Assembly (NCBI GenBank): GCA_947095585.1
Contig: OX352761.1
Coordinates: 136,368,277 to 136,432,276 of the forward strand
Origin: Nephrocerus scutellatus
Lineage: Eukaryota > Arthropoda > Insecta > Diptera > Pipunculidae
Reading direction: 5' to 3'
Length of the DNA stretch: 64,000 bases
Part shown: one piece after another, positions 22,501 to 35,704 of the stretch
How the letters are laid out: each line of letters opens with the position of its first letter
Numbering within the stretch: position 1 is the stretch's first letter
Program-made: the position numbers and the translations under genes
Notes under the pieces: model-generated
Told to the model about the DNA's origin: nothing
The model's database searches: none
Seen by the model: the letters and a program-made list of their open reading frames with translations, nothing else

Positions 22501-23950
22501 AAATATACGTAGAATATATAATTAAAAAATTATAACAACAAAATTGTTATAATAACAATAATAAGAAATTTTTCTTTGAAAAACCAACAGTTCATTAGAG
22601 AAACGCTACAGATTCGCTTGTAGTACCAGGCCATATTGCGTTGTCAGTTGTGAGTTATGAGGCGTTAAACTACAATTTCAATTTTCAAAAAAGCTTACGA
22701 TTAAAATGTTCGTTTCGTGTCGCATAGACAGCTGGATTGGAAATATAATGATCTTCGGTTCGATTCTCCTGAGTCAATAGTTATTTTTTTTATATTCAAT
22801 TTATATCTTTAAAGGTCCTGGTTTTTTACAATTACCCAGCGATGTATTAGTCCCTTTATTGACATTTCGTGTTTTTTTTTTAAATAACCAACAAACATTT
22901 TATAAAACAAGATTTTAATTAATTTTATATTCAGTAATTTAAAAACAATATTTCCGGTTGGTTGTTTATGTATTTTTCCCCAATTGTAGCACCTACACAG
23001 TAAGAGTAGGAATATTATCTACTACCATCCAACGGTCACCGCATGTTAAACCGAACATAGTACACAAAAAAGTTTATTCTTGCTTCATCTTGAGTGACAA
23101 ACGACGACAGAGAATTCTCATTAAAAATTTAATTGAAACCACACTCTACGTGTACAGAGACAGCTGAAACCGATGTAAACTGGGAACCGATGGGGAAAAG
23201 TTTTTTAAGGCGAAAGGCAACTTAACCAGAAATTCGAGGCGTATATAACCAGGGAAAGAAAATACAAAAGTCGAATTTAGGACACAACAATAAGGTGCAA
23301 TGACAACGTTTTGCGGTTATTTGACTCATAGTTGTTGTTGTTATTATGGTGCGTTATAAGTTGAATGAGATCTCATCCTGCTTGTTGAAGCATTATACTT
23401 GCTGCACAAAATTTATCGCAACTTTCCGTAGTAGATAGAAAGGAAGGGAAATACCATGCAATTTGCTCAGAGTCTGAAATTTATTTGCACGTTGCTCAAG
23501 GATCATTTTGTGTTCATTTTGAATAAATGAATATTTCTTACGTTTACCAACAATTTGTTTGTTGAGTGCATATTAAAATATTCCTTTGATGTCTTCGGAA
23601 GGAATTAAAAAAAGTATCCTTAGATACCTAGAAAGATGGGCAGACGAATAGACGGATAGAGAGGGTTCTACACAATTTAAGGGCTGTATAATCAGTCAGT
23701 GCTCAGATCAAAACTAAACCAAAATATTAATCGAAAGGTAATATTATTAGTTACGGTTCTTTGAAGGATCGATTTTATTATCAAGAGTCCTGCAAAAGAT
23801 AATGAAAAGAGGTCATCTAGGGTTGTCCACTCGTCGTTATAATGATAAGAAACAGCTTACATTCAACACATTTATTATAATTTTTATTTGTTTTTCTGTG
23901 TTGCTCATATGTTCAGCTGAAAATGGCTAATAAACACGAATAATGCATTA
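22501..23950. other. No gene seen; possible B-box relic
   Basis: AT-rich. A GGTTCGATTCT word at about 22756 resembles a Pol III B box, but no convincing A box or tRNA fold precedes it. No domain in the open frame 22958-23167. Confidence 0.4.
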
Positions 23951-23955
23951 GGACT

Positions 23956-25216
23956 ACACCCAAAGAAAAATATTTGTAAAGTTTTTTAAAAAAGTTGGTT
24001 AACTCTACAAATTTTGTTGTAGTTTTTGACCCCACAACATGTGTTGTTGTTTGTGCGAAGATATGGTTGTCAATACTAAAACCATGTTGTGAAAATGAAA
24101 ATTATTATGAAAACAACAATTTTATCTGTAAGATTATAAGGTTTTTCGATTAGCAGAGTTCTACGTCAAATTTAGAACACACTGATATAAAACATACAGC
24201 GAGCGTTGTTAAATCCATCTAACATTAACTGTAATTTGAGCAGACTTTTGCTGAAATAATTACAGCGACTTTTGTTAATATGATAAATCATGTTGTAAAC
24301 TTTACCGCATTTGATTTGAAATTTGTCCATTCTTCAATAACTCCAGAATCTAATCATCCAAAACAAACAAGCCAAACAAAATTTACCAAAAAGCTTGTAT
24401 AAGTTTTAGTTTTGACTATTTAGTGTTGTAGAGTTTACAGGTTTCTTTAAGTAAATTCTACAACGAAAAATTTATCGCAAACGCAAAATACTCGCTGTAA
24501 AATGTACAGAATACCGTTATAAAAACATCGAATGTCTGTAAATTTAACAGCATCTTATTGTTTTTTCAGTGAATGCCTTTAGTTTTGATTATGTTGTGTT
24601 GTAGAATCTACAGATTTATTTCAGTAAATCTTTCAACAAAAATATAAATGGAAATTGCAATTTTTTTGCAAACGCAGAACACTCGCTGTAAAATGTACAG
24701 CATACCGTTATAAAAACATCGAATGTCTGTAAATTTAACAGCATCTTATTGTTTTTTCAGTGAATGCCTTTAGTTTTGATTATGTTGTGTTGTAGAATCT
24801 ACAGATTTATTTCAGTAAATCTTACAACGAAAATTTAAATGGAAATTGCAATTTTTTGCAAACGCAGAACACTCCCTGTAAAATTTACAGCATACCGTTA
24901 TAAAAACATCGAATGTCTGTAAATTTAACAGCATCTTATTGTTTTTTCAGTGAATGCCTTTAGTTTTGATTATGTTGTGTTGCAGAATCTACAGATTTAT
25001 TTCAGTAAATCCTACAACAAAAATATACATCAAAATTGCAATTATTTTATCGCAAACGCAGAACACTCGCTGTAAAACGTACAGCATACCGTGATAAAAA
25101 CATCGAATGGCTGTAAAGTCAACAATATCTTATTGTCAATTTTAAAGTTTACAGTTAATCAGTTTACTACACAACCCTAAATTGTCTTAATCGACTGCAG
25201 ACATTTTTCTGGGTGT
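23956..25216. mobile_element. Inverted-repeat element with internal 190-bp tandem array
   Basis: The ends are inverted: ACACCCAAAGAAAAATATTTG at 23956 and CAGACATTTTTCTGGGTGT ending at 25216. Both are flanked by ACT (23953-23955, 25217-25219), a possible 3-bp target duplication. The interior has no coding frame. It contains four units of about 190 bp, and many short palindromes built on CTGTAAA/TTTACAG. The superfamily is not known to me; 3-bp duplications occur in PIF/Harbinger and CACTA elements, but the ends are not diagnostic. Confidence 0.65.
24395..25140 (+). repeat. Tandem array, four units of about 190 bp
   Basis: The landmark CTCGCTGTAAAATGTACAG (or a variant) starts at 24491, 24682, 24872 and 25066, giving spacings of 191, 190 and 194. 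Within each unit come ACCGTTATAAAAACATCGAA, GTCTGTAAATTTAACAGCA, TCAGTGAATGCCTTTAG and TGTTGTAGAATCTACAG. Units 2 and 3 are nearly identical and the outer two more diverged, as expected if the middle was duplicated last. Confidence 0.9.
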
Positions 25217-25219
25217 ACT

Positions 25220-28200
25220 CAGAAGGAATAAAAACATATATAGATTGCGTGCAAACTAGAAATTAGTCACTAAACAGCGGCTAAAAGATTCATACCAGTA
25301 AAACAGTTAGGCTGCGGTGCAATCCCACAAAATTTCCATCCTCCTCATGAATAACATTTTCGAAAATTTCAAAAACAAAATCATCGTTTTCAGCCTTTTC
25401 CTTTGTCCCTTACGAATAGCAATAAAATTTTGAAGAGTTAAGAACCATTGGGAAAAGTCCGAGGACGAACCAAACGCACCCACACACTTTTCGATGTACG
25501 ACTCTACTCAATGTGTACAAGAGACTTTAACTCATTTCATTGCTTTTCCCGTCCAAGTATCCAAAAGGGACCGGACCGCCTCCCTTTTTTGGTTTGTAAA
25601 TAAAATAAAGCTTTACGAGTATCTGTGTTTGCTTGTTACGCCACGTAACCACAAGCTTCCGCGACGAACAACAAAAATTTTATTGCGAAATTCATTCATT
25701 TCCTTTTTATATGCACCCACCGTTCGTGAAAGCAACCACTGCAGACTGAATGGATTTCTCTTTTATATCTTTAAATTCTATGATAACTTCTGAATACTTG
25801 TGTTTGGAGTTTTCCGGGAGAATGGCGGATGGTTGAATGGTTGAAACTAGCGTGTGGCGAATGAATAGATGGTGCCTTAACCTCTTGCGAAACTTCGTAA
25901 TAGAACATTTTTATTTGGGATTTGGAAAATGTAAAATATACACCCACACGAATGGTGGTGTACGCTGTACGGTACAAGAGGTGGTATTGTGGCGCAATGA
26001 GATGAGTGCTGTCGGTCGGATTGCCATTGAGGTTCAGGTGGTTCAGGTGCAACTCAACCCAACATACATAAATATTTCTCAGAAATACTACTAGCTCTTG
26101 TAATGTGCATTCAAGAAATAAGATCCCTTTGGGCAATTAGAACTTTAGGCAGGTTTGCATGTTGCCAATGGAAATTCACATTTAATTCTACGTTTGTCTC
26201 TAAGTGCTTTTTAAGCAGACGTGTGCAAAGTTTGGCACTGAGTGTATAATTATTTAGTATTTTGGAAGGTTTCTTTAGGCCACCAAAAAATTACTTCTCT
26301 ACATTCCTACATAAAGTATCTTAATCTTTTAATTGTCTTCTTATCGTTTCAATAAGTTCAACTACAATGGAATCCGTGCAATGTGCAAATTAATTCGGTT
26401 TCAGATAATTAGTTATATCTCGAATTAATCGCTCGTAAAGCAATAAAAGGTTTTATTCAAAATAAATACGACAACTACCATCCAAAGAGTTAAAAAGGTT
26501 TCGTTAAGTAATCGTAGAGAAAATAAATAACGCATAACACAGATTGCTCATACATCTTACAAAATATGTTAAAATATCCTTTACCACTCTGATACGGTAT
26601 ATCATTGATATTTGTTTATAAATAATTATAACAATTTATCTGAATTCATTTTGAAATCAATCTTAGGGGGAATTAAGTGCTTTTCACCAACCAGGCGACC
26701 AGTCATAGAGCAGTAGCAAACCAATAACAACAACATTCAAATAGACACATTCAGTTTTCCAAGTTTCCCGTTATTTTCTGTCCGCACAAACTTTCTGCTC
26801 TGTTCTTAAACTGGTGCTGATATGATGGGATGGGATGGTATTATCTCCTTTGCTTTGCTTTCGAGTAAGGATACAGATTTGAAATCCATAAGCCCTGAAA
26901 ATACCATTGCCCCCCTCTTCCAATATCGAAGGACAAGATGACGTAAATCCTTTCTCGAGCAGTTTCCGATTTGCATTTTTAAATGTCGAATATTGTTTGC
27001 AGTTCCAGTCGGTGCACCGAGGGCACTTGAACAAGACATCGGACTAAAATATGTAAATCCTTTTCTCGGTGCAGACTGATGATTGGAATAAAGTGAAGCT
27101 GTGAGATGGGTGTGTGTGTGTTTTGGTGGGTCATCGGTTTGTCGGTCTGTGGTCGATAGCGATAAGCTGTGAAAGCTGTCTTCCAAAAGTCTGCAGTGGC
27201 CAGAGAAAGATTTCAAATGCCAGTTGTTCTATCGTTTGTTTTGCCTTTCCCTATACTGACAACGATGACGAAGGACGACGCTGGTCAGGTTTATTTTGGT
27301 AACACAGGTGATGTATTGGTTTAACTTTTGCTTCTTGTCCGATTCGTGTATGCAAAAATCGATTTCCCTGACATGTGCGGTTAAATAAACTCATCTCTGT
27401 TGTGTAGTGGTTTTGAAGAATTTTTCGATCTTTAGTTCCGTCCTCAGTTTGTAGGGAAATTTTGTGTGGGTTTTGCTACCCTCACAGAAGACCGGAATTT
27501 TCCAAATTAATTCATTTTTACTAATTTTTTTGGATTTTTTTTGCTTAAAAATAAGAAAATGAAGTAGATCACACATTAAAGGGATGCTGGTTTTTTCAAT
27601 ATCTTCTCTCTTTTTGTGAGTGATTAGCGTGCAGTCAGTTGTCGTAGAAAGTATAAAAATTTAGACAAAATATAAACATTAAAATGTTTTTCTTTAGTTT
27701 CCTATTTTTTAATGTTAAACGCCATTTATAAGTAATAATAACATCAATGGGTAAATAGGTATCTCAAAATATTAGAGACAAACTGTCTAAGTACCAGTAA
27801 ACAGTACACAAAAAATTAAGAAAATAAAAAAAAGGAAACCAAAAGCAATGTAAATACATAACTCTAATGAGGTACTACAAAAGGAAAATCTAAGTAAAAA
27901 ACGCAGACAAGTACAGAATAAAGGACTCTCATCGAGACTTTTGTCGCATTTCTCGTTATATTTCAATAATCCATTACGACGCAATTAATTCAATAATTGC
28001 CTTTGGTATGCTTGCTTCTTGGAAGTCCTCTTAGTTAGTGGGCTTTGCAAAAAAATAAAAATTTAATTCTTATTTGCTTGTGTCGTTGTTTATTTTATTT
28101 TTAAATGCCATTATTATTAAGAGGTAAGCAAGTGAGTAAATGAATGGCTTTGTATGTTACTTCAAAATTTTGTCAAAACTTCATAATCATCCTTTAACCA

Positions 28201-28245
28201 ACCTAAGATAGTAAAGCGAGCTTTTCAGCTCAACATATCATGACA
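25220..28245. other. No gene supported
   Basis: Overlapping open frames on both strands at 25494-26136 and 26771-27302 give peptides without a domain, and their openness in opposite frames argues against coding. A short (GT)n run lies near 27109. Nothing else recognised. Confidence 0.4.
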
Positions 28246-28249
28246 TGGT

Positions 28250-28965
28250 GACATGACATGCAGCTGGCTATTTCTCTTGAGCACCGCTGGTGGAAGAAGC
28301 GATAAGACAGTGACAAGCAGGAAACGTTCATGTGGTGTTCAAGCGAATCTATTGATTTCGCAATGTTCTGGTCGCCGATAAGTTTTATCGCACGGTTTTG
28401 TATTCTATCTAGCTAATGCAAGGTAGTTTTAGGCGCACCAGACCAGATATGAGAATTGTACTCAAGTTTATGGTCTTGTAGATAGTTACCAGATCAGAGG
28501 GAGTGAAATATTTCTTGCACCGGGTTAGAAAACCTTAACATTTCGTAGCATTTTTGGCGATGGTAAATATGTGGTCATTTCACAGTTTCCTCGGTGCAAG
28601 TGCCATTCATGGATAATGGCATGGGATTTATGATTCGCTCAGACGACATTGGGTTTTGGAAGTCTTTAATTCAACTCCATTGTTTTCTTCCAATTTTATT
28701 ATGCTGTCGGATTATAATGTGCTTAACATGCGCAGTTGTTTGAGTTCAACATGAGAAGTGAAGGGACGTTCCTCAAACTTATATGAGGAGCTGAGAGTGC
28801 TGTCGTTAGCAAAAGAGTGAATTGGATTAGAAGTCACAGGTAAGGGATCATAAATTAAAATGAGAAAGAGTCTCGGGGACAAAACAGGGGAGAGAACAGA
28901 GCTTGATACCAAATTCTGTCAAATGTCTTAGAATTTAGAAATATCGAGTGCAACAAGTCAATGAT
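28250..28965 (-). mobile_element. CR1-like LINE, RT fragment
   Basis: The minus strand begins VALDISKF, the RT catalytic Asp region. A deletion brings it to SSSVLSPVLSPRLFLILIYD, then SNPIHSFANDSTLSSSYKFE. The latter holds the FADD-type box, with the first Asp changed to Asn (FAND). SKKYFTPSDLVTIYKTI-like and LDRIQNRAIKLI text follows to about 28380. Same family as 20740-22500 by matching C-terminal motifs. Inactive because of stops and the FADD change. Confidence 0.8.
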
Positions 28966-28969
28966 CTGA

Positions 28970-31265
28970 TAAATTAAACGACAAACGCCAAAATTAAATT
29001 TACTTCTGACAGTATTTCATATTTGTCAGTTTTATTAAAGAATTCCATGTTTGTGGTCGAAAAAAAATTAATCGTACTGAGAGAATTTAAACTTTTTTGC
29101 CATTTTTTGTCAACCGTTATTGAAAGGTGTTGCAGCGCACAGCACTAAGTAAGCGAAAAAGGTCGGTCGATACATTTTATGGTCTCATGATTATCCTGCA
29201 AATAAAAACGAATATATATTTTTCTTTTTCCCTCCAGACGACAATAACCATAAAATATTCCCGCACACGAGGACCCGAACATGACAAGACCGGGTGATCA
29301 GATCTCTTTCTTGTGATAGTATTTCAGACAAAACATTAAATTATCGAAAGATAAGAGTCTCCCGACATCAACAACGACAAAGAAAATGACAAAGAACGAG
29401 CAAAATAAATACAAATGAAAGGACGAAAGAAAGTTTACTTACTTAATGACATTGCCGCCCCCCAAAGGATAGTTGCTGTGTGTTCATGTGTGTGTGTGTG
29501 TGTTTACTTTGTACCCACCACACCGCATCAGTATACCAGTTATGGTCGTTAGTGGTGCCATTCGTTAAGGCAACGGTGGTATTTTTATTGTGTGTCCTAG
29601 ATACTACTAAACTAATGTACTCCTTTATTTTCGCCTTATTCGGATGTGCTCTCCGCCATAGTATCATACTATTTCGGTCGGTGTGAATAAATGAAACTAA
29701 TTGCAATGAATAAAATGGAGAGAATTTCAACTGAAATAAAAAGAAGAAACATAATACATACGTACGAATAAAGCAAATGTGGCAAAACATGAGACACTAG
29801 TTGGACAGAAGTTGAAATTCTAACATGCAACAGGACCGAGCAAAAGAAGGCAAGGACATATTAACCAGTGCAGTGCTAAGCATGTCACATACAACATACC
29901 TATACATATACGGAACGGATAGGATATATTAGGAATATTGCAACTGTGTCATGCAAAAGCACTAGCGACTCGGCAGGGAAGAAGTAGGTGTGCCATTACG
30001 CTTGGTACGTGTAGAGGAGCGGTATAGGCATACAACAAACACCCTTCACATGCCACGGTGGCTAAGTAATCAACTCCAGATGAAGTATGCATTTTTTTGG
30101 GTGACCCTTTTATTTTTATTTTCTTTTCATCTTTCAGCTCGGGTTGCAATAAATTTGAGGCTAAAAGTGAATATGAAAAATTACAACACACCATAATGAA
30201 ACAGATGGCGACCTATGTAGTGGCCATGTAGAAGGTAGGGCGTGTATGTGTGCAGGTTACACATGTTCAAATGGCTTGTAATTTGTCTATGGAACAATAG
30301 TTTGGAACATTGCTAATAGACAGACGGAGCGTGTGTATAACAGTTTTCCAGGCGATCGCTAGCACCCCCTTGACGATTTACAACTTTTTGCAGTCCTCAC
30401 GTTATTAGTTGATACAATGCCAGGACAGATTCAGTAGCTCCCATTTATCATACCGCTATGTGCGAATGACTCATTCAATTTGCTTTATGCATGCATATTG
30501 CAAGTCTTGTTAGTTAGAGGTTTATTTTTCCTTCAAGTGTGAGTCATTTCTTTGTGTCTGCTGGATCGGAGATTTATCTTGCATTTCGTGCAATGGAAGA
30601 TTAATGGTCTCTGCAGAGAATCATTTAGCTAATGACTACAATGTTGTCCGAATGTTGGTTTATTTGTGACAGAAAGAAGATAGTAAAGCGATAAATGAAA
30701 TGGCAATTTTTTGAACAGTTGATTATTGACGCCCATGTTCGACAATGTGGAAAGAATCGGATTTGGCTTACTGTTCGGCTGTGATGATACTAAAGAACGT
30801 TCGTTGTTCTAGCAGGAAGTTCTAATGCTTCCATCACGCAAGGTAATGAGCTATCATATCATTTTTTGTGTTGATAATATTAATCCAGAGCTCTTGGCTC
30901 AACACTTCCACCATGAGCTGATTTAATCAACCTTATACTGCGATATTTAATTTAATCAAACGTTTTTTATAATAAGCATACGCTGAAAGAATTTGCAAGC
31001 CTATAAACATATAGCCAAGTCGTAGTTGTTATGGGCGTTTGGTTTCCTCAATGCGGGTGGCATTCAAGGATGTTGGATGAGAGTTTATGTTTCGTGAAGA
31101 CAGAAAACTGCGTCTCTTAAAACGTTTGCTGATATCTTCCCATTTTGTTATTCTCCCCAAGTCAGAATTCAGCATTCTTTACATACGCTTATATTCTAAG
31201 TTACCATTTTGAAGAACAAAATACATAATTATATGAGTCCAGCGATAGATTTTGTCAGAATAGAA
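28970..31265. other. No gene supported
   Basis: A (TG)n run lies at about 29488-29503. Open frames at 29443-29790 and 29949-30196 overlap on opposite strands and show no domain. Nothing else seen. Confidence 0.45.
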
Positions 31266-31275
31266 GATAAGAAAG

Positions 31276-31550
31276 GTGGGCGCCGTGGCTCAGTGCGTAA
31301 ATGCATAGATTTCTAAAACTTCAGGAAACGCCAAAAGTATTTTTTACGGTCCCACCTCTCGCGAATGTCTGACAAACATCCGAGAGTAATAACTTGCCAC
31401 GGAAAGCTTCTCAATTCGCCGTTCGGATACGGCATTAAATTGTAGGTCCCTTCCATTTGTGTGAAAAAATATACATGCACAACACAAATGGTCGCGAAAA
31501 GCTAGCCCTTGGACCGAAACGGTCTGTCGCGCCGAATATTATTATTAGAT
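31276..31550 (+). mobile_element. SINE-A copy 2, with 10-bp target duplication
   Basis: It starts GTGGGCGCCGTGGCTCAGTG (A box present). The B box region is mutated beyond recognition. The body matches copies 1 and 3: GAGAGTAATAACTTGCCACG, TAGGTCCCTTCCATTTGTGT, GTCTGTCGCGCCGAATATT and an ATT tail. GATAAGAAAG stands on both sides (31266-31275 and 31551-31560), a perfect 10-bp target-site duplication, so both ends are well defined. Length 275 bp. Confidence 0.88.
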
Positions 31551-31554
31551 GATA

Positions 31555-31735
31555 AGAAAGAGTGTCGGAGACAAGACAAAGCCCTAGGGTACATCGGCAT
31601 TTATGTGGTGAGTTTAAAACTCTCCAAAACAACTCGAATTAATCGGTCTGTTTTAATACAAAAAAGAAGGGTTATAGTCGTCAAAAGAGTTTTGGGCTCA
31701 GTTCTGTCAAATGCATTGGACATATCAAGTCTACA
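31555..31735 (-). mobile_element. CR1-like LINE fragment
   Basis: The minus strand gives LDMSNAFDR near 31725-31698 (RT catalytic Asp block, LDISKAFDR in relatives). PRALSCLRHS at about 31585-31560 matches the corresponding part of the copy at 45750-46420. Very short, and bordered by SINE-A on one side and a LOA-like LINE on the other. Confidence 0.55.
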
Positions 31736-33225
31736 TTCCGTATACATGGAGAAAGGTTAACGCAATCTTCATCCCTAAACAAGTCAATAAGCCTAGTGAG
31801 CTGGCTAAACCATACAGAGCTATAAGTCTAATATTATTTGTTTTCAAAATTATGGAAACCATTCAAGTGCCTAACACGAAACGAAGGCTGTCCTATCTGC
31901 GACCTATCATCATAAAAAGCACTACATTAGAGTATTCCAGTGAGGTTAAATATCTCGAAGTCATCCTTGATCAAGTCCGACATTATTCGTGCCACTAGGG
32001 CCCTGTCGGCCTGTAGACGCCTCTATGGATGAACTTGGGGTCTTAATCCTTAAATGATACATTGGATGTATACCATGATATATACCATGGCCATCATATG
32101 ATAGCTTTAACTTCTTAAACGGATAACGGTATTTAAGCTTCAGAAGCTACAAAGAATTGCCTTTCTAGGAATAACGGGTGCCATGCGCACCTGACCTACG
32201 ACTGCATTAGAAGCTGTTGTAGGGCTTTCAGCCCTGCTAATCTTTTCTTAGTTGCCGCTGCAACTAGAATATAGGTACAAACTAGGTGACTACTTGGGAC
32301 ACCTGAAAATTCTTGACTCAATTTCCGAAAGACATGTTTTGTACTATCCCGGACACCATGGCCAGCTTATTTGTGGTAAAAATATTGGACCGAGCAATCT
32401 GGTCTAATGGTGCTGCAGCACTGGACAATAAAGATCTGATCTGGTACACAGACGGATCCAAGATATATTCTGAAGTGAGAGCTGGGTGTTCGGACCCAAC
32501 ACCGAAGTCTCAATATCAACGGGTGTGAGTCCCACTGTTTTCCAAGCGGAACTCCATGCCATTAAGCTCTGCGCAGGGATAAATCTTAGTAAGGCTATTA
32601 TAGGCGCTACGATTTATATCTTTTCAGATAGTCAGGCAGCACTGAAAGCGCTATCGTCTAACATTCCTTGGCCCCCAGGTTATTGTATGCAACGAATATT
32701 CAGATGAACTAGCAAGGGCTTGTTCATAATCTTAGTTCTTAGGACTGGAACCTTACTGTGGTGTCAACAGGGCTGCCACCACAGCGTTGATTTATAAATG
32801 GGAAGGTTGACTTCGTCTGGCCCATTGTGATAATATCCGAGGGCTTAGACAATCGTAACGGTAAATCAGACAATCCTTGATCTAGACAAGTAAAGCATCT
32901 GAAAGCTAGTGCGCTTTCTCACAGGTTACTGTGGCTTGCCATATCACCTTAGCAAAGTTTATCTGGGCTCAAAACACAGAATGTAGATTCTGCTTGGAGG
33001 AGAATGAAGTATCCGGGCACATTCTCTGCGACAGTCCAGGTTTGATCTGGTTAAGGAGACGTATTTTCCACAAGGCATTATGTTCGTCGGCAGTCGGCGA
33101 AACTCTGCCACTAAGGACATACTATCCTTCATTAGGAAGGTGGTAAGTCCCTTAGATTAGTTACAGCCTACGTTACAATAGATCTTTTTAGGTCGCAGTA
33201 TCAGCCAATTGGGCTAGGGTTTGGT
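31725..33225 (+). mobile_element. LOA-like LINE, RT remnants plus RNase H
   Basis: WRKVNAIFIPKQVNKPSELA and YRAISLILFVFKIMETI (RT motifs 1-2) are joined by a deletion to LEYSSEVKYLEVILD (RT C-terminal). KLQKLQRIAFLGITGAMRT and ALEAVVGLS follow. RNase H is recognisable: DLIWYTDGSKI (first Asp), FQAELHAIKLCAGINL (Glu), IYIFSDSQAALKALSSN (Asp). The zinc-finger tail CRFCLEENEVSGHILCDSPG runs at about 32990-33050. Frameshifts separate these blocks and the YADD core is missing. A homologous copy lies at 51965-53285 on the other strand. Confidence 0.87.
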
Positions 33226-33259
33226 CTTATAAAAAAAGTGCTGCAAGTGAACACCGAAA

Positions 33260-33430
33260 AGATAAATGGGTCGATTCAAACTTTCTGTAAGATATGACAT
33301 AAGATCGTCAGTTGAACGCTGCACGAAAAAAACTTTTCTACCCTTTGGAATTAAAGAACTTTCACGATTCTAAATATTTCAAAATCTATCGTTTATTATG
33401 CGTTTCCATGTCTTTGGAAAGAAGGAACGA
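33260..33430 (-). mobile_element. CR1-like LINE fragment
   Basis: DNA here aligns by eye with 45935-46050: GTAAGATATGACATAAGAT, then GTTGAACGCTGC and GCGTTTCCATGTCTTTGGAA. There it encodes, on the minus strand, the RT N-terminal block SKVMETLINRKLIQYLESRE. Here the same block is decayed. Confidence 0.6.
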
Positions 33431-35700
33431 TACTGTTATTATTATGTTATGTTGTACGAAGCCAAACCAATATCGTCTGCTTCTATTGGCTTTATAGCAA
33501 TACCTCGGACAAAGTAAAACACACTCTTAAGACAGAAAAAGACGGCGACTCTTCAATATCATTAACAACTGAATTGATATTGTTTTGAGATTCCACCGAA
33601 TAAAATCTGAATGAAAAAGAATTGAGAAAATATCTTTAGAGATCATCAGAATTAATGGTGCAATTACCCTTAACTTTACCCAAATTAATTTGCATTTTTC
33701 TAATATTACTCCATAACACTTCTTGGGTTTAGTTGCTGTCAATGCGAAATTTAAGTTTATTGAACGAATTTGGTCCTAAACAAAATTTCTAAAGTGTAGT
33801 CTCTAGAGATGTGTAGCATAGTGTACTAAGCGTTAGACATGAAAGTCTTAATCGGAAGCTTATACAAAAACACTTGAAAAAACAAATATTATAAATTCAT
33901 ATAAAACATTGTGTAACGTATTATAGTTGTGACATTAAGACAAAACGCCAATAAAGTGGTATAAGTGTTTATTAAATGTAAACTATCGAAATGCTCAATT
34001 TATTTTTATTTTAATCAAATATGCGCGGACACACACAAACACTTTACTTATTAATATGCTCGCTCATACTTTTGAATTATTAATATGAGAGAACGGAACG
34101 CAACTGAAATGTTAAATGGATTTTTTTCGGTTTGTCTACCACAAAACTGACTATAATGCTAAGTAAACATTGAGTTAATAATATCAAATCCCCAATTTAA
34201 GAATTTATACGTCCATTTTTTTGTAATAGCTTTCGTAATGTGGGAATCATAATAACAACCACAATGAAGTGTCGTCATCACCTTTTAAATTAATGTTTAT
34301 GAAAATTCAAAATTACAAAGGACATAACCGTTAAAGTCACATAAAAATACGATAAAATCGTTAGACTGTTTGTTTTATATAAATGTATATTTTTCCTCAC
34401 TCATGACTCTCCCGCAAAGTTATATAAACACGAATTAGGTGCCGGTAATCATCGCCCATAACTACAAATTTCTAATTCTCAGGATTTTTTGAGGCTTTTC
34501 CTGTACGATTTTTGATCCTTTTTTATTTGCATGCGCTTTTTCCCTCTTTGACTTCCTTTGAAAGCTCGTTCTGCATATAGATATCTAGCTAAGCTACGAT
34601 TATCTTCCTCGGAAGAACATGTTGCAGAAACTCGTGCCTCGGTCACACACAATGTTTCCTTCTTTTTCGAGTGGATCAACCTTCAATAGCAATTCGTAAT
34701 TCAAATGGCGCACATCCAGGTGCTTTTTCATTCCTTCCTGCCACATATTATCACGTTTGGCCTAATACAGCAGAATAGGCTGTGCATGAACACGTCGTCC
34801 ACATTTGTTTCTCGGGCACACATAGACCGGTATACGAAGGCATTAAAGCGTCGTCCGTCCACGCGGGCATAAAAACAGATTTGTAATAGCAGGAAACGGA
34901 TGTTGTCATAATGGCAGGTTCAACATTCATTTCGACTTGTTGTATATTAACTTCTGACAGTGATTCCAGGCACACATCATTTAGTTACCACTTTTCCCCT
35001 TTTTTTGTTGCATAGGCAGTCCAGCAACGCAGTTGCATATAAAGAAGGTTTACCCATATTGAGGTAAAATTTGAGTTCACGTTTATGCCTGGGGTTATTC
35101 CGGGATTTTGTATGTACGCGTATATTTTTTTTTTCAGTTGTGTTTGTGTTGCTTTTAACAGAGAGGCAGAGTAATGCAGAAATGGTTAGGAAAACTTCAG
35201 TAGATTAATAAAAATCCCCCTTAGTTACATAGAATTTTTTTTTGCTTCTTTATTGTTCATCGGTTGTATTAACGTCAGTAAACAAAGAAAAGTAAAAAAA
35301 TAAACTATGTACACCAAGAATCACCTGTAGGCTTAAATGTACTCTGCGTAATTTAAGATTGTGTATAAGTTCTTAGAAACAACTCTTCCATGACAACTTT
35401 TAGATTATAAGCATTTTCCGTAGGTACAACCGCGAACAAACAGAAGAACGGTGATGATGTTTTTCGAAGTAAGTCAAAGAAAAAATAAATAAATAGAAAA
35501 TAAGCTACAGTTATAACCCTTTTCACCGTCACTTTCCTTTTTCCTTATAAAAAAAGCTTAGATTTCGACCCATTTTGCCACATTGGTCAGCTTATCTCTG
35601 TCAGTTTTTGCAAATGTCTTACCTGTTTGCCACATAAGAAATCCAGAAGCATTATCAGTCTTTAACTGCTTTTTATTAAATACATCATAACTACATTAAA
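33431..35700. other. No gene seen
   Basis: AT-rich. The minus-strand frames at 34479-34679 and 34751-34975 show no domain. No repeat recognised. Confidence 0.5.
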
Positions 35701-35704
35701 GTTA

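Noticed and set aside
22740..22790. tRNA-like stretch with a B-box word
   Set aside because: No A box, no cloverleaf and no second copy; not enough to call a tRNA or SINE.
24395..25140. Tandem array considered as a CRISPR
   Set aside because: Units are about 190 bp and repeat throughout with no short repeat/unique spacer pattern; the context is eukaryotic.
25494..26136. Overlapping open frames of 85-121 codons on both strands
   Set aside because: Openness on both strands and no domain suggest chance.
29443..29790. 115-codon minus-strand frame
   Set aside because: It spans a (TG)n run that inflates His/Thr content; no domain, and a plus-strand frame overlaps it.
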